From positions 1 through 56,619 of the forward strand of contig LQGW01000019.1 in assembly GCA_002838815.1 (NCBI GenBank): a DNA stretch of 56,619 bases, read 5' to 3'. Shown here in pieces: positions 37,943 to 46,775 of this stretch (its first letter is position 1; every line of letters begins with the position of its first letter). The notes under the pieces were generated by a model. It did not search any database and had not been told where the DNA came from. It saw only the letters and a list, made by a program, of their open reading frames with translations. Origin of the DNA: Clostridiaceae bacterium JG1575 (GTDB taxonomy: Bacteria > Bacillota > Clostridia > Clostridiales > Clostridiaceae). The position numbers and the translations under genes are program-made.

Positions 37943-38725
37943 ATGACAAACGACGTACGAATTTTAAAAGTCGAAGGGCTCAGCAAAACTTACGGTCAGG
38001 CCCACGCCAAAACGGTGGCTTTGGACGCCATGAGTTTTGATGTTTTAGGCGGAGAATTTTTAGGCATCATGGGCCCCAGCGGCTCGGGCAAGACGACGCT
38101 CTTAAACTGCATCGCCACCATGATTCGGCCCAGCGACGGCCGTATTGTCGTCAACGGCGTGGACCTTGCCACTTTGAAGGGAGCCACCCTAGCCGCCCAC
38201 CGCGGCCAGGTCGTAGGCTATCTTTTTCAGGAATTTGAACTTTTAGAGCACATGACGGCTCGAGAAAACATTCTTTTGCCTTACACCTTGCACGGCGGTA
38301 AGGCCGAGCCAGGCCAGGCGCGCTGCCTGGATCTTGCTCAACGCTTAGCCATCGAGGATCTTCTGGATAAATTCCCGGCTCAGCTCTCCGGTGGGGAAAA
38401 GCAGCGCGTTGCGGCGGCGCGCGCCCTCATCACCCAGCCTTCGGTACTCTTGGCGGACGAGCCCACGGGCGCGCTGGATTCGAAAAGCGCGCGCACCCTC
38501 ATGGAACTGCTCTCAGCCCTTCATGAAACGGAGAAACGAACCATTGTTATGGTGACCCACGACCCCGTCATCGCAAGCTATTGCTCAAGAATTCTTTTCA
38601 TTCAGGACGGACGCTTGTTTCATGAGCTGCGCCGACAAGGCCCAACAGAAGCCTTGGATGTCTTTTATGAGCGCATCCTCACCGTGTTGACGTCCTTGGG
38701 CGGAGGATTGCAGCATGCTTTTTAG
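37943..38725 (+). CDS. BceA-type ABC transporter ATPase
   Basis: A 260-residue ATPase of the peptide-antibiotic (Bce/Psd/Vra) transporter type. Walker A GIMGPSGSGKTTLLNCIA, Q-loop YLFQEFELLEHMTA, signature AQLSGGEKQRVAAARAL, Walker B VLLADEPTGALDSKS and H-loop VMVTHDPVIASYC are intact. AAAAGGAG lies upstream. The stop overlaps the start of the permease gene by 11 bases. With the permease it would protect lipid II cycle targets and feed the sensor kinase downstream. The specific antibiotic is unknown. Confidence 0.92.
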   Translation: MTNDVRILKVEGLSKTYGQAHAKTVALDAMSFDVLGGEFLGIMGPSGSGKTTLLNCIATMIRPSDGRIVVNGVDLATLKGATLAAHRGQVVGYLFQEFELLEHMTARENILLPYTLHGGKAEPGQARCLDLAQRLAIEDLLDKFPAQLSGGEKQRVAAARALITQPSVLLADEPTGALDSKSARTLMELLSALHETEKRTIVMVTHDPVIASYCSRILFIQDGRLFHELRRQGPTEALDVFYERILTVLTSLGGGLQHAF

Positions 38726-40742
38726 AAAAATATTGCGCGATGCGCGTCAAGGGCTCAGCGATCAATATCCCTATTATGCCTCCCTCATCATCGCCCTGGT
38801 CTCTTTCTACACCCTTCTTTCCTTAAAGGATCAAGACGTTTTTCGCTTTTTGCGCCACCAGGAAGCGGAAGCCATCCGAAAGCTGAATCAGTTGATTGGG
38901 GGTGTCTTTGGCCTCTCCCTCTTCTTTTTATTCTTTTTGGTTTATTTCGCCTGCCACTATCAATGGGATCGCCGCCGCAAAGAGATGGGCCTTTTTCTCA
39001 TGATGGGCATGAAAAAATCGCAGCTTTTTGGCCTTTTGATGATGGAGAACCTTCTCTCTGGCCTAGTGTCCTTGATGATTGGCCTTCCCCTGGCCCTGTT
39101 TCTTACCGATCTGATCAGCCTTTTGATCGGACGAGTCTTAGGACTTGGCCTGGCATACCATCGCTTCTCCTTTTCTTTGCAGGCCCTTGGCTGGACTGCG
39201 GTGGGGTTTTTGTTGGTACAACTTCTCTCAACCTTTTTCTACCTTCTTAAAATTGCTCGGTTGGATCCCCAGGAACTGATGGGTTCCCTTGCGCCCAAAA
39301 AGCAGTCCTTCTCCCCTTCGCCCAACAGCTCCCGACGCCTCATTCTGGGCATTTTTCTGTTGCTTTTAGGGTATGCCGTAGGACTCTGGCTGTTGCCGTC
39401 GAACCCTATTTATCTTTTTTTAGTGCTTTTCCTGGGCATTTTAGGCACCTTCCAGTTTTATCAAGGATTGAGTGCCCTCCTAAGCCAAAGACAGGCCTTA
39501 AAGCTAGACGCCCATCCCCTTTCAAGCTTTACGCGGCGTCAGATTCAAGAAACGGTGTTCTTTGAACACAAAAGCTTGGCGGTTTCTTCTCTTTTACTGC
39601 TCATGAGCACCCTTTCTTTGGTGTATGGATTCGGTGGAGCGCAGATTCGATCATCGGATGATGCGCACCGGGTAGACTTCTCTCTTAAAGGCAAGGCCCA
39701 AGACCTTCAGACGACTCTGACTGAAAAATCCCTCGCCCAAAAGCTCCAAATACCCTACCTCATGCAAATCGCTCCCTTATCTTCCGACACCATCCCCATG
39801 GATGTCTTTGCTTTAACGGCGGGGGTTGCAGCGCTCCCCGAGTCCTCGAGTCGACAAAGCCTCCTCACGGAGCTCTCCTCGCCAAGGCTTTATCTGCACG
39901 TGGTCCGAGCCTCCAGCCTGCGAACCCTTCGCGAACAAAGAGGCCTTTCGGGTCCGAACCTTGGGCCCGAGCAGATCGCCCTTTATTCCGCCTTCCCCCA
40001 ACATAAAGCCCTCCTGCAAAAAGTCCTGGAAAAACCCAGCACGCCGCAACAGATTTTCCTCGACGGCAACGCCTATTCGCTCTACCCCGAAGCGTACATG
40101 GATCCGCTTTTTGCGGATTGGGCCATGACCCTGGGCATCGCCTTCATTGTGCCCGATGCTTTATTTGATCGCCTGAGCCCAAATCCCCATCCCGTTTGGG
40201 TGAATGCAAACCTCAATGAATCCTTCCAATCGGAGAAGGGACTGATCAACGCCCTCTTAGAGGTTCAGACGATTTTTGACGCCAAGGGCCTCACTTATGA
40301 GAGCTATTTTGGCGGGATCGGAAGGCGCATGTTTTATGTCGTATCCGGCGGCTATTTGGGCGTTTATCTGGGCCTCTTATTTTTCATCATTGCCAATACC
40401 GTGTTAGGATTGAAGTACCTCATCGAGCACCGAAACCACAAAGGACGTTATGAGCTTTTGTACCATCTGGGAGCGACTCAAGAGCAGATCGCCCACTCAG
40501 TGAAACTGGAAATTTATAGTTTTTTCGGGCTTTGCCTTGGAGTGGCCGCCTTGAACACGGGGTTTGGCCTCGCAGCCTTATTGCGAAGCTTTCTGAGATT
40601 GCCCGAAGAAGTGGCGCTCACGCCGTTTCTCCTAACATCCGGCGTTGCATTCTTAGGGTTTGCCGTCTTAGAATTGATGTACATTCATCTGGTGGTGCGC
40701 ACCAGTCAACGGGAGATTTTTAGGCATAGTTCTCCCGATTAA
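38715..40742 (+). CDS. BceB-type ABC transporter permease
   Basis: A 675-residue FtsX-fold permease. The N-terminal helices include YYASLIIALVSFYTLLSL and LIGGVFGLSLFFLFFLVYF, then the coupling segment RRKEMGLFLMMGMKKSQL. About ten membrane helices are expected. A large extracellular domain of roughly 200 residues lies near residues 310-530, the sensing domain of this class. The C-terminal FtsX unit repeats the coupling pattern (GRYELLYHLGATQEQIAHSV). It is translationally coupled to the ATPase gene and followed 12 bases later by the response-regulator gene. Confidence 0.92.
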   Translation: MLFRKILRDARQGLSDQYPYYASLIIALVSFYTLLSLKDQDVFRFLRHQEAEAIRKLNQLIGGVFGLSLFFLFFLVYFACHYQWDRRRKEMGLFLMMGMKKSQLFGLLMMENLLSGLVSLMIGLPLALFLTDLISLLIGRVLGLGLAYHRFSFSLQALGWTAVGFLLVQLLSTFFYLLKIARLDPQELMGSLAPKKQSFSPSPNSSRRLILGIFLLLLGYAVGLWLLPSNPIYLFLVLFLGILGTFQFYQGLSALLSQRQALKLDAHPLSSFTRRQIQETVFFEHKSLAVSSLLLLMSTLSLVYGFGGAQIRSSDDAHRVDFSLKGKAQDLQTTLTEKSLAQKLQIPYLMQIAPLSSDTIPMDVFALTAGVAALPESSSRQSLLTELSSPRLYLHVVRASSLRTLREQRGLSGPNLGPEQIALYSAFPQHKALLQKVLEKPSTPQQIFLDGNAYSLYPEAYMDPLFADWAMTLGIAFIVPDALFDRLSPNPHPVWVNANLNESFQSEKGLINALLEVQTIFDAKGLTYESYFGGIGRRMFYVVSGGYLGVYLGLLFFIIANTVLGLKYLIEHRNHKGRYELLYHLGATQEQIAHSVKLEIYSFFGLCLGVAALNTGFGLAALLRSFLRLPEEVALTPFLLTSGVAFLGFAVLELMYIHLVVRTSQREIFRHSSPD

Positions 40743-40754
40743 GGAGGTGATTGC

Positions 40755-41429
40755 TTGAAGCGAATCCTGATTGTCGAAGACGATGCCTATTTACGGGAAG
40801 AACTGATGCTGACATTGTGCCACGCCGGCTACGAGGCAACTGCTTTGGCCTCTTTTGACCAAGCGGCATCGGCGATTCTTTCGTCCCCCGCGGATCTGCT
40901 ATTACTGGATCTGGCGCTCCCGCAGATCTCTGGGTTTGATCTTTGCCGTAGCATAAAGGCCCGAAGCCGCCTGCCGATTCTTGTGCTCACGGCAAGGGAT
41001 GGGTTGAGCGATGAATTGTTGGCTCTCTCCTTGGGAGCCGACGATTATCTAACCAAGCCCTGCCCCTCGAAGCGCCTGCTGGCCCGCATTCGAAAACTCC
41101 TGCAAACCTATGAGAAAATGGGCGACCTTCGACAAGTGGGCGAGCTCATCTTGGAGCGCACCACGGGAAAGCTTTTGTGGCAAGAGCAGCAGATGGTGCT
41201 GCCCGACACCGAATGCCATTTGCTTTGGATGCTTTTAGAGGCTTCCCCAAGGCTCGTTCCCAGGAATGAACTCTACCAAGGCCTTTGGGGGGATCAGATC
41301 GCCTACGACGAAAACATCCTCCAGGTGAACCTCACCCGCCTTCGAAAAAAGCTCAAGGATCTCGGTCTTTCCCAAGCTTTAGTGAACGTGCGAGGGGAGG
41401 GCTATCGTTTGGAAGTTCCACAATCATGA
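40755..41429 (+). CDS. BceR-type OmpR-family response regulator
   Basis: A 224-residue two-domain regulator. The receiver has RILIVEDDAYL at the start, the phosphoacceptor D52 in LLLLDLALPQISG, and K101 in DYLTKPCPS. The C-terminal winged helix ends VNLTRLRKKLKDLG and VRGEGYRLEVPQ. TTG at 40755 is the start, with AAGGAGGTGA upstream. Its stop overlaps the kinase start (ATGA). It likely binds the palindrome at 37836-37852 and autoactivates the module. Confidence 0.93.
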   Translation: MKRILIVEDDAYLREELMLTLCHAGYEATALASFDQAASAILSSPADLLLLDLALPQISGFDLCRSIKARSRLPILVLTARDGLSDELLALSLGADDYLTKPCPSKRLLARIRKLLQTYEKMGDLRQVGELILERTTGKLLWQEQQMVLPDTECHLLWMLLEASPRLVPRNELYQGLWGDQIAYDENILQVNLTRLRKKLKDLGLSQALVNVRGEGYRLEVPQS

Positions 41430-42481
41430 AGGGATCCTTCTTTCGCCCAAGCAGTCCTTGGCCGTGGCTTTTGGGCTTTGGCTTTGCATTTGTTTTTCTG
41501 CTTTTGGCCCTCACGGCGCCCACGACCTTTCAGGCGCTTTGGCCCCTACTCTTACTTTCGGGAGGTACGCTTCTCTTGTTGGGCCTCTTTTGGGATTTTC
41601 AGCGAAAAAAACGCTGGGAAGAGGCCTTCACCCATTATTTATCCGACCCTTGTCCCGAGCTCCTAGAGGTCCTAAAAGCCTCTCTTTCCCCCAAAGAGAG
41701 CTCTCTTTTGATGAGCTGGGCCCAACATATGCAAGAACAAAAATACCGGGAACACCAAAGCGCTCAAGAGCTTTTGCAGTATCGGGAATTCATCGAAAGC
41801 TGGGTTCATGAGGTCAAAACGCCGTTATCCCTTTTTTCCCTTTTGTTGAGCAATTACGCGAGCCAGTGGCCCAATCATGTCGAGCAGCGCATGGACTACG
41901 TGCGCCAACAACTCCAAGATCAGGTGGATCGGATTTTATTTTACGCCCGACTCACTGGGGACCATCCAGACTATCGCTTTGAAGAAGTGGATCTTCGAGC
42001 TCTTCTCGAAGAAATCCTCACGGACTGGGCGCCGCTTCTTGCCGAAAAAAAGGTCTCCCTTACCTTGGATGTGCCGCATCTTATGGTCCTCACCGACCGC
42101 CGCATCTTGCCTTTTTTGATTCGCCAAATAGTAAGCAACGCCTTGAAATTTGCCCCTAAGGGTACCGGGCGCATTCTTTTGGAAGCCCAAAAGCCCGACC
42201 AGGAGGCGCCGGTGGTTTTGCGCATCCACAACAACGGTCCGCAGGTGCGCTCTGAAGATGCACCGTTTATTTTTGACAAAGGATTTACTGGGATCCATGC
42301 CCAGCGTCAAAAATCCTCGGGGCTTGGGCTCTATTTTGTCCGAAAATACTCCGAGCTTTTAGGCCTTCAAGTCTCTTTGGATCCACTCGGCGAATCATCA
42401 ACGGGGTTCGCGCTGCGCCTTAGCATCCCCACGAGGGATCCCAAGGCTCTAAAAGCCCCGCTCCCAGGGGCGCGTTCCTAA
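41426..42481 (+). CDS. BceS-type intramembrane-sensing histidine kinase
   Basis: A 351-residue kinase with two N-terminal membrane helices (residues about 12-30 and 36-55) and almost no extracellular loop, the hallmark of kinases that sense through the BceAB transporter. The H-box is ESWVHEVKTPLSLFSLLL with H128. The ATP-binding region shows RQIVSNALKFAPKGTG (N-box), FIFDKGFTG and SSGLGLYFVRKYSELLG (G-box). The start is fixed by the ATGA overlap with the response-regulator stop. The tail after the G2 box is short. A terminator follows. Confidence 0.93.
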   Translation: MKGSFFRPSSPWPWLLGFGFAFVFLLLALTAPTTFQALWPLLLLSGGTLLLLGLFWDFQRKKRWEEAFTHYLSDPCPELLEVLKASLSPKESSLLMSWAQHMQEQKYREHQSAQELLQYREFIESWVHEVKTPLSLFSLLLSNYASQWPNHVEQRMDYVRQQLQDQVDRILFYARLTGDHPDYRFEEVDLRALLEEILTDWAPLLAEKKVSLTLDVPHLMVLTDRRILPFLIRQIVSNALKFAPKGTGRILLEAQKPDQEAPVVLRIHNNGPQVRSEDAPFIFDKGFTGIHAQRQKSSGLGLYFVRKYSELLGLQVSLDPLGESSTGFALRLSIPTRDPKALKAPLPGARS

Positions 42482-42526
42482 GAGCGCCTCCCACCCTGCT
42501 TTAAGCCTTGCAAGTTCGGTCCCGCC

Positions 42527-42548
42527 GGGGCTTTTAGAGCCCCTTTTT
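42527..42548 (+). terminator. Terminator of the Bce-type module
   Basis: GGGGCT, TTTAG, AGCCCC, then TTTTT. Confidence 0.8.
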
Positions 42549-42553
42549 ACCGC

Positions 42554-42592
42554 AAAAACCCAGCCTCTCCCCTAGGGAGTAGCTGGGTTTTG
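42554..42592. terminator. rho terminator
   Basis: AAAACCCAGC pairs with GCTGGGTTTT, inner CTCCC/GGGAG. On the minus strand T-rich sequence follows. Confidence 0.85.
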
Positions 42593-42650
42593 TTGTCTTA
42601 TGATGTCCATGGGATCTTGGGGGAGCCCCCCATTATGGACTCTCGCCTAC

Positions 42651-44279
42651 TTAGGGCTGGAAGGTTCCGCGGGCTTCTAGCTCCCGGCTGGGCTCCTCCA
42701 CCTTTTTCAACGTTTCAATAAACTCCCGATTGGTCGAAGAATTCACCATCATGGAGATCAGCTGTTCGGTGTATCGATAGGTGTCTCCCCGGGAATTTAA
42801 CAGCGCTCGGATCTTGCGAACGGCCTCCAAGGACTCTTTGCTGAGCATGAGCTCTTCCTTGCGGGTTCCCGATTTCACCAAGTCAATTGCCGGGAAAATC
42901 CGGCGTTCTTGCAAGCGACGATCCAAATGGACCTCCATATTGCCGGTCCCCTTGAACTCTTCAAAAATCATATCGTCCATGCGGCTGCCGGTATCGACCA
43001 GACAGGTGGCCAAAATCGTCAACGAACCGCCGTAGCGAATGTTTCTCGCTGCGCCGAAAAAGCGCTTGGGCATATATAAGGCCGCGGGGTCCAGACCGCC
43101 TGAGAGCGTCCGGCCCGAGGGCGTGACGGTGAGGTTGTAGGCCCTTGAGAGACGGGTCAGGGAATCCAAGAGGATGACCACATTCTTGCCGTGTTCCACG
43201 AGGCGCTTGGCTCGCTCCAAAACCATTTGGGCGACCTTGGTGTGATGGGTGGGGTCTTCATCGAAGGTCGAGAAAATGACTTCGCCGCCCGAGCCGATGG
43301 ATTCTTTGATGTCTGTAACTTCTTCAGGCCGCTCATCGATGAGCAGCACAATTAGGGTTACTTCGGGATTGTTGATGTGCACATGCTGGGCAATCTTTTT
43401 TAATATGGTGGTTTTTCCAGCTTTTGGGGGTGCAACGATCAGGCCACGCTGCCCTTTTCCCACCGGACTGATCAGATCGATGATGCGGGTGGCCATGTCC
43501 TTTCTTTCCGGAATTTCCAAAATCAACTGCTCGTTGGGGTAGATGGGCGTCAGGCTCTCAAATTCCCGGCGGTTGATGGCGACGCCCGGCAAATCCCCGT
43601 TTACGGTATCGACAAAGAAAATGGCTCGGAATTTATCTCCTTCCCGAGAAGGCCTTGTTTTCCCCGCCACGTGATCGCCGGTTTTCAATCGGAACCGGCG
43701 AATCTGCGCCGGCGACACATAAATATCCTCCGGGGTGGTGAGGTAGTTTTCACCCCGTAAAAATCCGAAAGTATTGTTGTCGTTGATCTCTAAAATCCCG
43801 TCCACATCCATGGTGTCGGGGGGGAAGACGCGCTCCTCGGGCGAAAGATTCTCTCGATTCTCCCGCTCTTCTTCCCGTTCTTTGTTCCGCTCGCTCTCTC
43901 GCTCATCATCGCGTAGGGTGATGCGCCGAACTTCTTTTGGCTCATCGCCCTCTTCTCGGGGCGTGATTCGCTCTTTGAGCTCCACACCGTTGCGGTCAAT
44001 ATAGCTTTTGACCTCAATCCCAAATTCCTTACGCTCCTTGGATGCTCTCTCCTGCGAATCAAAAGAAGGTGCTGTGCGCAACGATCCAGCGGCGCGAGGT
44101 TCCCCCGCCGCTTCTCCCTGTGATGGCTCCTTGGGCGAAGGTTCGCCTTGGGGGGCCTCCTGCGCCAACAAGAGCTCCAAAAGCTCCTGCTTTCTATAGC
44201 GCGCAATGTTCTTGATGTTTTTCTTTTTAGCAATACTGCGCAAGCCCATCAAAGACAGGCTTTTCAAATCTGATTCCAT
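42651..44279 (-). CDS. rho: Transcription termination factor Rho
   Basis: A 542-residue hexameric RNA helicase. The N-terminal SAP-like domain (SLMGLRSIAKKKNIKNIARY) is followed by an extra charged stretch from about residue 40 to 155, rich in E, R, P and S. Then come the RNA-binding cold-shock domain (DGILEINDNNTFGFLRGENY) and the ATPase core with P-loop GLIVAPPKAGKTTILKKIA, Walker B LIVLLIDERPEEVTD and Q-loop region ARNIRYGGSLTILAT. E. coli and B. subtilis Rho are near 420-430 residues, so the insert accounts for the extra length. Such inserts occur in other Gram-positives. AAGGTG lies upstream of ATG at 44279. Confidence 0.97.
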   Translation of the reverse strand: MESDLKSLSLMGLRSIAKKKNIKNIARYRKQELLELLLAQEAPQGEPSPKEPSQGEAAGEPRAAGSLRTAPSFDSQERASKERKEFGIEVKSYIDRNGVELKERITPREEGDEPKEVRRITLRDDERESERNKEREEERENRENLSPEERVFPPDTMDVDGILEINDNNTFGFLRGENYLTTPEDIYVSPAQIRRFRLKTGDHVAGKTRPSREGDKFRAIFFVDTVNGDLPGVAINRREFESLTPIYPNEQLILEIPERKDMATRIIDLISPVGKGQRGLIVAPPKAGKTTILKKIAQHVHINNPEVTLIVLLIDERPEEVTDIKESIGSGGEVIFSTFDEDPTHHTKVAQMVLERAKRLVEHGKNVVILLDSLTRLSRAYNLTVTPSGRTLSGGLDPAALYMPKRFFGAARNIRYGGSLTILATCLVDTGSRMDDMIFEEFKGTGNMEVHLDRRLQERRIFPAIDLVKSGTRKEELMLSKESLEAVRKIRALLNSRGDTYRYTEQLISMMVNSSTNREFIETLKKVEEPSRELEARGTFQP

Positions 44280-44397
44280 AGTTCACCTTTTCGTTAGTTT
44301 TTGGTTCGATCCAAGGCCAACGCCTCGAGGGATACGAGGGCCGTTGCGTCGGAAGAAGAGAAGACAAAGGAGGCTTGAAAGAGAGAAGACGCACCTT

Positions 44398-44751
44398 TCA
44401 GGGCTCAAATAAAGAGGCGCCCTTGCCCAAGGGAGGCGCGGTTTTGGCATAGAAATACGCTGCCTGGGCTTTAAGGGTAGAATCCATCGGCGCGGCCCCT
44501 TTCCCAAAAAGCACAACTTCGCTTCCAAAAAAAGGCGCGGGTCCTGAGGCGTCTGATGAATATCCTAGAACGTGGGACCGATCGTTTTTTATTTTGACCA
44601 AATGACGAAATTCTCTCACGGAATGAATAGAGCTTTCCCTACGGGAAGGATCGGCTCTCGCTCTAGAGACCAAGTAATTTTGCTCCATTTAATCCAGGCA
44701 ACCCAGGCGTTCAATCGCCCCCATTGCCTGCGACTCTAAAGAAGCACTCAC
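44398..44751 (-). CDS. Hypothetical reading frame upstream of rho, interrupted by one stop
   Basis: The main part is a 96-residue frame from ATG at 44688 (VSRARADPSRRESSIHSVRE to PPLGKGASLFEP). In the same frame a GTG at 44751 opens a 20-codon segment (SASLESQAMGAIERLGCLD) that ends in TAA immediately before that ATG. An extended -10 box (TGGTAAAAT, 44758-44763) places the transcript start almost exactly at the GTG. The ATG at 44688 has no good ribosome site. Either this is a gene with a nonsense mutation, a leader peptide with reinitiation, or chance. I recognise no family. The remaining bases to rho (44280-44397) hold no gene. Confidence 0.3.
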
Positions 44752-44811
44752 AATAACATTTTACCATAAAATTACGGGTAATTTTTCAAGATGGTTCCTG
44801 AATGAAGCGGC

Positions 44812-45813
44812 TTATGAGGCACCGGGAGCGTCTTCACCGTCCTTAAGATCCCCCAAGAGCTTTTTCTGACGGCCCCATTGATTTAAGGCATCGCGCCGAT
44901 CCCGATAGGAAATTTCAAACACCACATACTTAGGGTCCAGGGCCTCCAAGACCTCTTGAATCCCCGGCACCAAAAATGGCTCATGGCGATCGATGGCGCC
45001 AATGTGCGGCAGGGCTTTTTCCATTTTTTCCCAAAAACCCATTTTGGGGGTCAAGGGCATGGACGAGCGAGCCGCTCGCACATAGGCTCCCGACAAGGAG
45101 TAATTAAGATGCACCGTTTCAATGAGGTTGCGATACGGGGTCAATGAAGCGACCCTCCGCTGAAGATACGCCAAGGCCTCTTGGGGCGTGGCAAGATCTG
45201 GCGCAGTATTCAGTAAATGCCCCGTATCCAACACAAACCCCACGCGATCCGAACCCAGGATCCCGATCAAATAATCCAAAATGGAAGGGTTTAAGAAGGT
45301 CAGTCCCGGAACCCACTGGTTTTCCAAGAGGATCCTGGCTTTGGGTTGATAGTACCCAAGCGCCGCCTGGATCAGCGTGCAAAAGGCGGAAGCCACCTCC
45401 TCGTCCTGAAGCTCATAAACCCCGGTAAAGGACTCCCTTAAGGAGGTATGAGACACGTGATGAACCACATAGCACGCCCCCATTTCGTCGGCATCGGCCC
45501 AATCCCGCGCAATGTTTTGGGCAAAACGCTGCGGATCGTCGGTGCCGTAATAGGAGATCACCGCTTCCCGATGATGAAATTCCGCCATCAACTGCTTTTT
45601 TCGTCCCTGCCAAAAATCGTACCATATGGGGTAAAAATATAGGTGGCGACCCTTGATGAGTTCCCGGGGAATATAGGGCTGCAGGGGCTCGGTTTTTAGA
45701 AGCTCCACCCCGGAAAACCCCCCTTCCTTTAAAAAAGAAGCAAGACTTTTTTCGGGGATCTCCAAGCGTTTGAGGGTCTGTTCATCATTGACCAAGGGAA
45801 ATAAAAATTGCAT
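44812..45813 (-). CDS. Sugar phosphate isomerase/epimerase-like TIM-barrel protein
   Basis: A 333-residue protein of the xylose isomerase-like / AP endonuclease 2 TIM-barrel family. Metal-ligand-like positions are visible in ARILLENQWVPG, VGFVLDTGHLLN, LIETVHLNYSLSGAY and the closing YVVFEISYRDR. The FSGVELLKTEP opening is typical. Members act on sugars, inositols or DNA; substrate unknown. The start at 45813 has a moderate AAGGCAG site. A possible promoter (TTGAGA, then an AT-rich -10) lies near 45830-45865. Confidence 0.7.
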   Translation of the reverse strand: MQFLFPLVNDEQTLKRLEIPEKSLASFLKEGGFSGVELLKTEPLQPYIPRELIKGRHLYFYPIWYDFWQGRKKQLMAEFHHREAVISYYGTDDPQRFAQNIARDWADADEMGACYVVHHVSHTSLRESFTGVYELQDEEVASAFCTLIQAALGYYQPKARILLENQWVPGLTFLNPSILDYLIGILGSDRVGFVLDTGHLLNTAPDLATPQEALAYLQRRVASLTPYRNLIETVHLNYSLSGAYVRAARSSMPLTPKMGFWEKMEKALPHIGAIDRHEPFLVPGIQEVLEALDPKYVVFEISYRDRRDALNQWGRQKKLLGDLKDGEDAPGAS

Positions 45814-45883
45814 GATTTTCTGCCTTTTAAATAAATAACAACATCCATGGTCATTTTCTCAAAGGAGCATGGCCGAGGGATGA

Positions 45884-46195
45884 ATTTTTACGAAACGTTC
45901 CGTAACAGCGGGGGAGAGCGAAAAAAAGAAGCTTTTAAAAACTCGGTCTAGAGCGGATGCAGCCGAAGGTGCCGGGACCCCACCTTGGGATGCGGATCCA
46001 ACTTTTTGCAAGAACCCCTTTACTCCTCGCATTTTTATAAGACCCCCTAGAGAGGTTGCCGTAATGCCTGTCCCTAAAGAGAAACCCACACCGCCAGTGA
46101 TGAGGAGGTTTTTCGCGGGGTGCTTTTCACTGGTACATCCGCTTGGCCCATGGCCCAAAAAGGCTGACAAGTTCCCTGAGCCTTTGATGGATTAG
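45884..46195 (+). other. Unassigned region with opposing open frames and plus-strand terminators
   Basis: No recognised gene. A plus-strand frame is open from a TGA at 45881 to a TAG at 46193-46195, running directly into a perfect terminator. Its first in-frame ATG gives only about 42 residues (MPVPKEKPTPPVMRRFFAG and onward), although the whole frame has 103 codons. A seven-A run near 45922 could hide a frameshift joining it to an ATG at 45880 behind AAAGGAG. On the minus strand a 103-residue TTG-started frame (45859-46170; KNLLITGGVGFSLGTGITAT) overlaps it. The terminators favour plus-strand transcription, but neither protein is recognisable. Confidence 0.35.
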
Positions 46196-46196
46196 G

Positions 46197-46226
46197 ACCC
46201 ATCACCCTATGATGGGGTTTTTCTTT
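46197..46226 (+). terminator. Plus-strand terminator 1
   Basis: CCCATCA, CCCTA, TGATGGG, then GTTTTTCTTTTTT. It starts two bases after the open frame's stop. Confidence 0.8.
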
Positions 46227-46245
46227 TTTAACAGGTTCTCCATCA

Positions 46246-46288
46246 CACCGCAGCCCCTTCTAAGAAAAAGGGCCCTGCGGTGCTTTTT
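46246..46288 (+). terminator. Plus-strand terminator 2, tandem
   Basis: CACCGCAG pairs with CTGCGGTG, inner CCCTT/AAGGG, then CTTTTTCTATTTTTT. It lies 20 bases behind the first. Confidence 0.8.
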
Positions 46289-46334
46289 CTATTTTTTGCT
46301 CCTCGAAGAGCCGATTTCCCTAGGCTCATTGGCA

Positions 46335-46775
46335 CTAAGAGACCGGTGCACCTTCCCCAGCCTCATCCCAAACGTCAATTTCCATGCGGGTTTCGCTTTG
46401 CGGATCGCCCTCAATCACCATGGCATAGCGCAGCTTCAGATTCCAAAGCAGGCCCTCACGCGTAAAGTCGATGGCCTTGGTCTGCGTCACCATTTGAAGG
46501 GTACCGTAGGGCGTGTGGTAAAGACAAGGAAGGTCTGCATGGGGCACAAATTCCAGCTGAGTGGCAAAGCTTCCAGAGCGTTCGATGATGACTTTTTGCG
46601 GCGCCATGGTGATGGTGATGGTGGTGGTGGTGTTCTCCATTCCCGTCAATTCGCTTTCTTCATAGCGAATCACCAGCTCCTCCCCCAAAGGACTCATCTC
46701 TCCCTTGGTGGTTAACTCGATGAATTGGTCCTCTCCCGGAAGCAGCGTCCGGACACGAATCATGGCTTTTTCCAC
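46335..46775 (-). CDS. DUF1934 (YwiB-like) protein
   Basis: A 146-residue small beta-barrel protein of the DUF1934/YwiB family, related in fold to calycins, function unknown. Typical segments: ELVIRYEESELTGMENT near residues 32-48, then TTITITMAPQKVIIERSG, and LEFVPHADLPCLYHTPYG. In many Firmicutes a ywiB-like gene sits before argS; here argS is far away. GTG at 46775 follows GGGAGGG at good spacing. A TATAAT lies upstream near 46800 with a weak -35. It is divergent from argD. Confidence 0.8.
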   Translation of the reverse strand: MEKAMIRVRTLLPGEDQFIELTTKGEMSPLGEELVIRYEESELTGMENTTTTITITMAPQKVIIERSGSFATQLEFVPHADLPCLYHTPYGTLQMVTQTKAIDFTREGLLWNLKLRYAMVIEGDPQSETRMEIDVWDEAGEGAPVS

